Shown in pieces: positions 7,231-12,519 of a stretch of 12,519 bases of DNA; positions within the stretch are counted from its first letter, which is position 1; every line of letters starts with the position of its first letter. Made by a program: the position numbers and the translations under genes. This DNA comes from Anaerolineae bacterium (GTDB lineage: Bacteria > Chloroflexota > Anaerolineae > Epilineales > JAHCIE01). The notes below the pieces were generated by a model. The model did not search any database, had not been told where the DNA came from, and was given only the letters and a program-made list of their open reading frames with translations. Location of the stretch: NCBI GenBank assembly GCA_026129385.1, contig JAHCIE010000069.1:1-12519 (forward strand), given 5' to 3'.

Positions 7231-7382
7231 GGGAGCCCTTCCTTGTGCCGCAGCGCCCCGATGCCAGTGTGGCGGCCAGCAACGCCCACGACCAACTTTC
7301 GCTCTTCTAGACTTCTGTACCGGTCGCCTCTACCGGTCGGTCATTTTCGGAACCCATCCAACATTGCCAAGAGGGAGATCGT

Positions 7383-7847
7383 ATGCCGTCAGACTCCGTT
7401 CTCAGGGTTGCCGCAGGCGAGGACCGCTTTGGCGAGCATCGGCCACTGGGCATCAGCGTCATCGCCTTCAAGGTCACACCCCAGGACCGTGACGACGTTC
7501 TCATGATCGAGAACACCTTCCATGCGCGGGGCGGCCCCGCCCGCCACCTGCACCACGAGCAGGATGAGTGGTTCTACGCCGCCGAGGGCGAGTTCGTCAT
7601 CGAGGTGGGGCAGCAACGCTTCAGCCTCAAGACGGGCGACTCGCTGCTCGCGCCCCGGCGCGTGCCCCACGTCTGGGCCTTCGTCGGCGAAGGCCGGGGC
7701 CGCATGCTCGTCACCTTCCTGCCGGCCGGCCAGATGGAGGCCTTCTTCCGCGAGGTGACGAAGGCCAACGCCATGCCGCCGAATGACCCCGCCCTGTGGC
7801 GCGCCTACGGCATGGAACTGGTAGGACCGCCGCTGGCGGTTGAATAG
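7383..7847 (+). CDS. Single-domain cupin protein
   Basis: 154-residue small cupin (cupin_2 type beta-barrel) with a complete metal site. Motif 1 gives H55, H57 and E62 (HLHHEQDEW), and motif 2 gives H96 (GDSLLAPRRVPHVW, 85-98). Cupins of this size include dioxygenases, isomerases and binding proteins, and the sequence does not decide between them. The C-terminal ~40 residues (EAFFREVTKAN...) are the helical tail often seen in quercetin-dioxygenase-like cupins. The start ATG 7383 has GAGGGAG at 7371-7377. The neighbours are a nitroreductase-like gene and a VOC protein on the same strand. All three are small soluble proteins of redox or secondary-metabolism type, but the 120-152 base gaps argue against a tight operon. 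Confidence 0.85.
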   Translation: MPSDSVLRVAAGEDRFGEHRPLGISVIAFKVTPQDRDDVLMIENTFHARGGPARHLHHEQDEWFYAAEGEFVIEVGQQRFSLKTGDSLLAPRRVPHVWAFVGEGRGRMLVTFLPAGQMEAFFREVTKANAMPPNDPALWRAYGMELVGPPLAVE

Positions 7848-7868
7848 ACTCGAGCCGCCGAATGACCC
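7775..7868 (+). repeat. 15-base direct repeat at and after the cupin gene 3' end
   Basis: The 15-mer GCCGCCGAATGACCC occurs at 7775-7789 (inside the cupin gene) and again at 7854-7868 (just after its stop), 79 bases apart. The flanks differ. It may be a relic of a short local duplication or chance in GC-rich sequence. Confidence 0.35.
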
Positions 7869-7967
7869 TGACTCTCAACGAGTTGGATGTCGATTTCAGG
7901 CGACGACGAACGATTACTTACCAGAGACGCACGTCCTACCGTGAGTATACCCCACAAGGAGATGCAG

Positions 7968-8465
7968 ATGCCAGCTATTCAGAAGATTGCCCCATGTTTG
8001 TGGTTCGATGACCAGGCGGAAGAGGCGGTCAACTTCTATACTACCCTCTTCCCTAACTCGAAGGTCGGTGGCGTGATGCGCTACAGCGAAGTGGGGCGCG
8101 AGTTTCACGGCCGGGAGCCAGGCTCCGCCATGTCCCTGGAGTTCGAGTTGGATGGGCAGGCTTTCACCGCCCTCAACGGCGGCCCCCACTTCAAGTTCAG
8201 CGAGGCCATCTCATTCCAGGTCTACTGCAAAGACCAGGCGGAAGTCGACTACTACTGGGACAAGCTCTCCGAGGGCGGCGACCCGGCGGCGCAGCAGTGC
8301 GGCTGGCTCAAGGACAAGTTCGGCCTCTCGTGGCAGGTCGTGCCCACCGCCTGGTTCGCGATGCTGGAAGGCGCAGACCCGGCGGGCGTGGAGCGGGCAA
8401 CGGCGGCCATGTTCCAAATGAAGAAGCTCGACATCGCCGCGCTCCAGAAGGCCTACGACGGCTAA
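7968..8465 (+). CDS. VOC superfamily protein, PhnB / 3-demethylubiquinone-methyltransferase-like
   Basis: 165-residue protein of the PF06983 family (named 3-dmu-9_3-mt but not a methyltransferase in most members; VOC/glyoxalase fold). Diagnostic segments are PCLWFDDQAEEAVNFYTTLF (9-28), the mid-strand SLEFELDGQAFTALNGGP (56-73) and the second-module region QVYCKDQAEVDYYWDKLSEG (84-103), followed by CGWLKDKFGLSWQVVP (111-126). The biochemical role of this family is mostly unknown. The frame is open to an ATG at 7887, but ATG 7968 is preferred because AAGGAG lies at 7956-7961 and the family alignment begins at MPAIQKI. The protein is cytoplasmic, with no signal or membrane segment. A perfect palindrome (8490-8522) follows the stop. 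Confidence 0.88.
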   Translation: MPAIQKIAPCLWFDDQAEEAVNFYTTLFPNSKVGGVMRYSEVGREFHGREPGSAMSLEFELDGQAFTALNGGPHFKFSEAISFQVYCKDQAEVDYYWDKLSEGGDPAAQQCGWLKDKFGLSWQVVPTAWFAMLEGADPAGVERATAAMFQMKKLDIAALQKAYDG

Positions 8466-8489
8466 ACAGAACCACCATCGTCGGCCCGC

Positions 8490-8522
8490 AGACCTGACAG
8501 GTTTTGGAAACCTGTCAGGTCT
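8490..8522. repeat. Perfect 33-base palindromic element (15-bp stem, TGG loop)
   Basis: Arms 8490-8504 and 8508-8522 are perfectly complementary, 15 bp, around a 3-base loop. The half-site reads AGACCTGACAGGTTT. It lies 24 bases after the VOC stop codon and just beyond the 3' end of the facing pseudogene, so it could act as a terminator for both strands. The ACCTGACAGGTTT/AAACCTGTCAGGT core looks like a dispersed palindromic repeat I associate with Chloroflexota and other environmental genomes; that is recollection, not a search. Confidence 0.7.
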
Positions 8523-8534
8523 AGGCGATATAGG

Positions 8535-8971
8535 TTACGTCGTCGCTTTCAATGCTCGCACGACGCGCAACGTCACCCACTTGTTCGGCGCCTTCGTCGG
8601 GCCAAAGTCCACCCAGGTCTTCCCGCATAGCTGTATTCCATCGGCCAGCGCCCCTGCGCGTCCTGCTTGCTCCGGACGAGGGCGAGGGCATTCGCCAGGC
8701 GCGGATCGCCACCGTAGCCCAATCCCACCAGCGCCTCGACAACCTGTAGCACCTCGGTGACGTAGAAGACCGGGAAGCCGAACTTCCACCAACTCTGGCT
8801 CGGCTTCGTGCTGTAGCCCGTGGGATAGGCGGCCATGGCCGGGTCCATGCCGAGCAGAAACTCGACGCCCCCCTGGATGGCGGCGTCAATCAGGGGCTTG
8901 CGGCGGTCGGGGGGCAGCTGACCGAAGGCCAGCATCACCTTCACCCCGCCGCGCCGCGCAGCGCCTCCACA
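8535..8971 (-). pseudogene. Frameshifted C-terminal remnant of a squalene-cyclase/prenyltransferase-repeat protein
   Basis: Read on the minus strand, one frame gives GGVKVMLAFGQLPPDRR... then SWWKFGFPVFYVTEVLQVVEA... and GGDPRLANALALVRSKQDAQGRWPMEYSYAG. The sense then continues in another frame with GKTWVDFGPTKAPNKWVTLRVVRALKATT and a TAA at 8537-8535. The switch is at about 8621-8624, where one base appears to be missing (GCGGGAAGACC). QDAQGRW fits the QW motif (QxxxGxW) of alpha/alpha-barrel squalene-hopene cyclase and prenyltransferase repeats. Similar Chloroflexota proteins of about 300-350 residues, sometimes misannotated as NifH-related, end the same way. The N-terminal half is missing: upstream of 8971 no family resemblance remains. 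The joined fragment has about 140 recognisable residues. A sequencing error could explain the frameshift, but not the missing N-terminus. Confidence 0.75.
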
Positions 8972-9041
8972 GGCATCTTGATGGAGTGGGGTTAGATGGA
9001 GTGCCTGATGTTCAGGCCACTGCAGCCGTGTAGCCATCCGC

Positions 9042-9070
9042 TTGCGGTTGAGATGGGTGCATTCTATAAT
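9042..9070 (+). promoter_or_regulatory. Promoter of the ATPase/DUF4276 unit
   Basis: TTGCGG (9042-9047) and a perfect TATAAT (9065-9070) are 17 bases apart. Transcription would begin near 9077, about 38 bases before ATG 9115. The arrangement (TTGC.., N17, TCTATAAT) closely resembles the promoter at 6586-6614. The leader holds a 6-codon ORF (ATG 9091, MVESQG, TGA 9109-9111) ending three bases before the ATPase start. Confidence 0.6.
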
Positions 9071-9114
9071 TGCGCTTTGGCCGATCATGTATGGTTGAAT
9101 CACAAGGTTGAAGG

Positions 9115-10278
9115 ATGAAGCTCCTAAGTCTCAAGGCTGTCCGCTACCGGAGTCTACGTGACGAGAGTATCGCCCTGAGCGATTTGAATGTCTTCATTGG
9201 GACCAACGCCTCGGGGAAGAGCACTATTCTCGACGCTCTTCGCTTTCTTCATGAGGGTGTGGAAGAGCGAGACTTCAGGCTACCGGTGTCCTCTCGCGGC
9301 GGGATTGTCCATCTAGCCTGGAAAGGCGAAGAGGCGCGACAGATCAAGCTGACCGTTGTGGTGCAAGAAGATAACAGGGAGTTCGAATGGTCTGTGGAAC
9401 TCATTAGGGACAGATCGAGCTTCTATGTCCAGGAAGATCTGTATGAGATGCCAGGCACACACCTCCTTCGATCGGAGAACGGCAGGGGCTGGTGGCTTGG
9501 AAAGAAGGAGGACAGCCATGGCAAAATGGAGCGAGTGGCCCTGGCACAAGGTCCAACCGCCTGTGCCCTCGCTGCTGCCGCAGCCAACGAATCCTTCCCG
9601 GCGCGGAGCGTTGCCCAGTTTGTAAGCCGGTGGGGCTTTTTCGACCCGAACCCCTTCGTCCTGCGACGCGGCTGGAGCGGCTTCGACTCGTCCAGGTTTG
9701 ATTACGTCGGGCGAAACCTTGCGGAGAGGCTTTACGCTATTCGGGAATCCCGAAGCCAGACTTTCGACGAGATTGTTTCTGCAACCCAGTCAGTCTTGGG
9801 GCTTCCAACAGCCATCGAGCTTCGGAAAGCTCGAGCGCATGAGGATGAAGCCGAGGACATCGAAGACCGCGTGTACTTCGTTCAGCGCGAGCCGGGGTTG
9901 AGATACCCGGTACACCAAGTCGGCGCATCTAGCGGTACGCTTCGCATGTTGGCCCTCATGACAGCACTATTCGGAGAAACGGACAGCAACTTGATCGGAA
10001 TCGAGGAGCCTGAGAACCACATACACCCGACTGCCCTGGCCTCCTTCGCAGAGTATTTGCTGAAGGCCCGGGAGCGCGTCCAGATCCTTGTGACGACCCA
10101 CTCACCACTATTACTCGATTTTCTGAATGACCCGGCGGCGGTATCTGTCGTGCGGCACACCGATCAAGCCGGGACAACGATGACTCGTGAAAGAAATGCG
10201 GAGGCCGTTCGCCAGGCGCTGGAGGCATCGGGTTTTGGCCTCGGCGAGTTCTACGAGACCAAGGGGTTCGGGGGGTAG
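9115..10278 (+). CDS. AAA_21 / OLD-like ABC-type ATPase of a putative two-gene defence module
   Basis: 387-residue SMC/RecF/OLD-type ATPase (PF13304-like). The N-terminal MKLLSLKAVRYRSL and LNVFIGTNASGKST give Walker A at 29-37 (K35, S36). The ABC signature is GASSGTLRML (270-279). Walker B is NLIGIEEPE (292-300), with E298 as likely catalytic Glu and E297 in the usual Asp position, as is common in AAA_21 proteins. The switch His is H329 (VTTHSP). Residues ~60-250 are the variable insert without coiled coil. The protein ends at residue 387 without the fused TOPRIM domain that OLD nucleases carry. Instead the next gene, five bases after the stop, encodes a TOPRIM-like DUF4276 protein. In PARIS and related systems such an ATPase senses infection and licenses a partner TOPRIM effector; that role here is inference. 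G+C (about 54% over 9181-9420) is lower than its neighbours, suggesting transfer. The Shine-Dalgarno is weak (AGG about 7 bases upstream). Confidence 0.88.
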   Translation: MKLLSLKAVRYRSLRDESIALSDLNVFIGTNASGKSTILDALRFLHEGVEERDFRLPVSSRGGIVHLAWKGEEARQIKLTVVVQEDNREFEWSVELIRDRSSFYVQEDLYEMPGTHLLRSENGRGWWLGKKEDSHGKMERVALAQGPTACALAAAAANESFPARSVAQFVSRWGFFDPNPFVLRRGWSGFDSSRFDYVGRNLAERLYAIRESRSQTFDEIVSATQSVLGLPTAIELRKARAHEDEAEDIEDRVYFVQREPGLRYPVHQVGASSGTLRMLALMTALFGETDSNLIGIEEPENHIHPTALASFAEYLLKARERVQILVTTHSPLLLDFLNDPAAVSVVRHTDQAGTTMTRERNAEAVRQALEASGFGLGEFYETKGFGG

Positions 10279-10283
10279 GCACT

Positions 10284-10898
10284 ATGGGCAAGAACGTGGT
10301 CGTCATCGCTTCTGGCGAGACTGAACGGCGCTCCCTCCCTCACCTGGTCGCCCACTTGCAGGTCGAAGACACTACCGTCGTTGAGGTTCGTATTCCACCG
10401 GGTGGCGCAGCGCTCAACGTGGATATGGCGGCAAGGCTCGTGAAGGCATCGTGGTTTGACAAAATCGCTCACCCACCGGATAAGTTCGTCATACTCGTGG
10501 ATACGGATGGCAAAGCGCCTGATGAAGTTCTCCGACCTTTCCAGGAGAATTTACTAACGCGTATCCGTCCGACGATCAACGCACAAGTCCAATGTGCCTG
10601 CGCCGTGTGGCATCTTGAGGCCTGGTACTTTGCCGATGATTCGGGGCTACGAGAGTACCTTAAGCGAGATTTGGGTAGCATCGATACGTCGAGGCCCGAT
10701 GGGATTCAGAATCCAAAACTCCATCTGAAGCATCTACTGGGCGAGCGCGCTTATACTGCGGTCATCTCAGAGGAGATTGCACAGAGGCTGGATGCACAAA
10801 CCATAGCTCAACGAAGCCCAAGTTTCCGGGGATTCCTTGAAGCTGCCAGGAATGGCGGCTTCACTCCGCACAATCAGCAGGAAGAAAGAGCTTCATAG
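10284..10898 (+). CDS. DUF4276 family protein (TOPRIM-like), probable effector partner of the ATPase
   Basis: 204-residue protein resembling DUF4276 (PF14103), a TOPRIM-like fold. Visible acidic signature: strand VVVIASGETERR with E12/E14, strand FVILVDTDG with D73 and D75 (DxD), then HLEAWYFADDSGLREYL (110-126, E112, W114, D118/D119), which is the family's characteristic '.LEAW..AD...L' block. NPKLHLKHLLG (143-153) matches a later conserved Pro-Lys segment. TOPRIM acidic residues bind metal for phosphodiester chemistry, so a nuclease role is plausible but not shown. The ATG lies five bases after the ATPase stop, indicating translational coupling, with only a G-rich run as ribosome site. The pair is organised like PARIS AriA (ATPase) and AriB (DUF4435 TOPRIM), but with DUF4276 in the AriB position. 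The C-terminus is Gln/Glu-rich. No hairpin follows, and the next gene starts 48 bases on in the same frame. Confidence 0.8.
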   Translation: MGKNVVVIASGETERRSLPHLVAHLQVEDTTVVEVRIPPGGAALNVDMAARLVKASWFDKIAHPPDKFVILVDTDGKAPDEVLRPFQENLLTRIRPTINAQVQCACAVWHLEAWYFADDSGLREYLKRDLGSIDTSRPDGIQNPKLHLKHLLGERAYTAVISEEIAQRLDAQTIAQRSPSFRGFLEAARNGGFTPHNQQEERAS

Positions 10899-10946
10899 CG
10901 ACCGAGCAGTTCTCGTCGCATCAATCGGCAGCGGCGGATTCCCCCT

Positions 10947-12519
10947 ATGCAGCAGCCTCAGCTACACGTCAGGCTCCTCGGACCGCCCCAGGCGCTCTGG
11001 GCCGGGCAGCCCGTGCCCATCGCGCGCCGTCAAACCCGCGCCTTGCTCTACCGCCTCGCCACCGAGTCCCGGCCGACGACACGCGCCCAGCTGTGCTACC
11101 TGTTCTGGCCCGATGTCCCCGACGCCACCGCGCGCCGTAACCTGACCCGTCTGCTGGCGCTGCTACGGCGCGCCTTGCCCCAACCCGACGCCCTCCTGGC
11201 CGAAGATGAGACCGTTACCCTCGCTTTCGAGCGGGTCTGGTCCGACACCGCCGCCTTCGTCCAGTTGACGGCCACGGCCAATCCGTCTACCCGGCACGAC
11301 GCGCTTCGACAGGCGGTGGATTTCGTCCGTGGCCCCTTCCTGGATGGTTTCGCCCTCCCCAATACGCCCGAGTTCGAGGCCTGGCTGGACACAGAGCGCC
11401 GCGCCTGGGAGCGGCGCACCCTCGATGTCCTGGCCGCGCTCATCGAGGCGTATACCGCCGAGGGTGACTACGGCGCGGCCATCGCCGCCGCGCAACGCTA
11501 TCTCCGGACCGACGAGTTGGCCGAGGATGTCCACCGTCGGCTCATCGCTCTCTACGCGGCGGTGGGGGATCGAACGGCAGCGCTACGCCAGTTCGAGGCG
11601 TGCGCGGTGACGCTGGAGCGCGAGTTGGGCGTGTCACCCGTGCCCGAGACGCGCGCTGTCTTCGAGGCGGTGCGCGAGGGCGCGACGCTGCTGCCATCCC
11701 CCACACGGGACGACCTGCCAGTCCGCCGCGCCCCCGCGCCGCTTGCTCCAACCGAAGCGCCATTTACCGCCGCTGGCGTTCCCACTCCCACCAGTCCCCT
11801 GATTGGGCGCACGACCGAGATGGCCGAGGTGGTAGCTCTGCTGCGGCGCGCCGAGGTGCGGCTGGTCACCCTGATCGGCCCCGGCGGTTCCGGTAAGACG
11901 CGGCTCGCCATCGAGGCGGCACGTGTCGCCGCCCCAAACTTTGCCGACGGCGCGGTCTTTGTTCCACTCGCGCCGCTGCGCGACGCGGCCCTCGTCATCC
12001 CGGCCATCGCGCAGGCCCTCGGCCTGCCCGACCAGGGCGACCGCCCGCCCCTGGCGCGGCTCCAGGATGCCCTACGTAACCGCGAGATGCTGCTCGTGCT
12101 CGACAACTTCGAGCACGTGACCGAGGCCGCTGTGGATGTCGCAGCCTTGCTGGAGGCGGCGTCGCACCTGACCGTGCTGACCACCAGCCGCGCCCGCCTG
12201 CGCATGGTTGGCGAGTACAGCTACCCCGTCCCGCTGCTGGCCCTCACTGAGGCAGGCCACCTCCCACCCCTGGACGCTCTCGCCCAGGTGGATGCCGTGG
12301 CCCTCTTCCTGGCCCGTATGCAGGCGCGACTGCCCGACTTTCAGCTCACCGAGGCGAATGCTCGCGACGTGGCGGCCATCTGCGCGCGCCTCGACGGACT
12401 GCCGCTGGCCATTGAACTGGCGGCGGCGCGCGCGCCGCTAAGATCCCCACGCAAGCTGTTGGCCCGGCAGGATCACCGCCGATCGCAGCAGACCGGTGGC
12501 CCCCACGCCCAGCCCGAAC
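10947..12519 (+). CDS. BTAD / NB-ARC transcriptional regulator (AfsR/SARP-like), 3' end beyond window
   Basis: At least 524 codons open to the window edge with no stop. Residues ~5-95 are a winged-helix DNA-binding domain (VRLLGPPQALW..., RAQLCYLFWPD, ARRNLTRLLALLRR). Residues ~98-245 are a bacterial transcriptional activator domain (WSDTAAF, GPFLDGF, EFEAWLDTERRAW, RTDELAEDVHRRLIALYAAVGDRTAALRQFE). An NB-ARC-type NTPase starts at ~283 (PLIGR) with Walker A GPGGSGKT (311-318), Walker B LLVLDNFEH (382-390), a TTSR sensor and GLPLAIELAAAR (484-495). The missing C-terminus would normally hold TPR-like sensor repeats. Such STAND regulators are abundant in Chloroflexota and Actinobacteria and activate nearby genes on ligand binding. 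ATG 10947 is the first start after the in-frame stop of the preceding gene (10896-10898). Its ribosome site is poor. G+C is high (43 of 60 over 11941-12000), unlike the preceding two genes, so it is probably host-type. The last ~17 residues are abnormal (see findings). Confidence 0.88.
   Translation, partial: MQQPQLHVRLLGPPQALWAGQPVPIARRQTRALLYRLATESRPTTRAQLCYLFWPDVPDATARRNLTRLLALLRRALPQPDALLAEDETVTLAFERVWSDTAAFVQLTATANPSTRHDALRQAVDFVRGPFLDGFALPNTPEFEAWLDTERRAWERRTLDVLAALIEAYTAEGDYGAAIAAAQRYLRTDELAEDVHRRLIALYAAVGDRTAALRQFEACAVTLERELGVSPVPETRAVFEAVREGATLLPSPTRDDLPVRRAPAPLAPTEAPFTAAGVPTPTSPLIGRTTEMAEVVALLRRAEVRLVTLIGPGGSGKTRLAIEAARVAAPNFADGAVFVPLAPLRDAALVIPAIAQALGLPDQGDRPPLARLQDALRNREMLLVLDNFEHVTEAAVDVAALLEAASHLTVLTTSRARLRMVGEYSYPVPLLALTEAGHLPPLDALAQVDAVALFLARMQARLPDFQLTEANARDVAAICARLDGLPLAIELAAARAPLRSPRKLLARQDHRRSQQTGGPHAQPE

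Noticed and set aside
7318..7341. TACCGGTCG direct repeats upstream of the cupin gene, as an operator
   Set aside because: Only two 9-base copies with a 4-base gap and no promoter fixing their position; too little to call a site.
8521..8889. Third-frame minus-strand ORF over the cyclase remnant
   Set aside because: The family resemblance is carried by the two other minus-strand frames; this frame is Ser/Arg-rich noise.
11552..12205. Minus-strand open frame of 217 codons opposite the BTAD regulator
   Set aside because: Ser/Arg/Ala-rich translation typical of antisense to GC-rich coding sequence; the plus strand carries clear BTAD and NB-ARC motifs.
10947..12519. BTAD regulator as a third gene of the defence module
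   Set aside because: It is same-strand, same-frame and close, but composition returns to host-like, such regulators are very common in this lineage, and its start site is 48 bases away with no coupling. It remains possible but unsupported.

Overview
The window is GC-rich DNA (68-72% G+C in two stretches of probable host genes that I tallied). The gene content is typical of Chloroflexota (Anaerolineae/Caldilineae-like): secreted META/Gmad2 and Ig-like domain proteins, a large BTAD-NB-ARC regulator, a G1P dehydrogenase and a squalene-cyclase-like remnant. This assignment rests on gene content and remembered family resemblance only. There are no rRNAs, tRNAs, CRISPR arrays or transposases.

Layout. 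Bases 1-63 are the last codons of a mechanosensitive channel gene (mscL). 162-1985 is a secreted M14 zinc carboxypeptidase. 2191-4020 is a secreted five-domain protein, Gmad2-META-Gmad2-META-YbaY/YscW. It converges on a minus-strand gene (4102-4983) for a secreted protein with two Ig-like repeats, and a strong hairpin between the two probably terminates both. 5115-6473 (minus) encodes a glycerol-1-phosphate dehydrogenase (AraM/EgsA family). It diverges, across two well-formed back-to-back promoters, from a loose plus-strand series of small genes: an F420/deazaflavin-type nitroreductase (6766-7230), a cupin (7383-7847) and a PhnB-like VOC protein (7968-8465). A perfect 33-base palindrome follows. 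After it lies a decayed minus-strand fragment of a squalene/prenyltransferase-repeat protein carrying a single-base frameshift.

The most interesting part is 9115-10898, a two-gene unit of an AAA_21/OLD-like ATPase and a DUF4276 TOPRIM-like protein, six bases apart in the first-base-to-stop sense (five bases between stop and next ATG). Its G+C is visibly lower (about 54% over 9181-9420), it has its own promoter, and it sits beside a pseudogene. An ATPase paired with a TOPRIM-fold partner is the organisation of PARIS and related OLD-type antiphage systems. I read it as a candidate, horizontally acquired defence module. Directly downstream, in the same frame, begins a BTAD/NB-ARC (AfsR/SARP-like) regulator at 10947, which runs off the window end.

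Several genes have exact TATAAT -10 boxes (2085, 5079 on the minus strand, 6609 and 9065), which helps to place transcription starts. The last ~50 bases of the window show clustered Leu-to-Gln/Arg replacements in a normally conserved stretch and may be poor-quality contig-end sequence.
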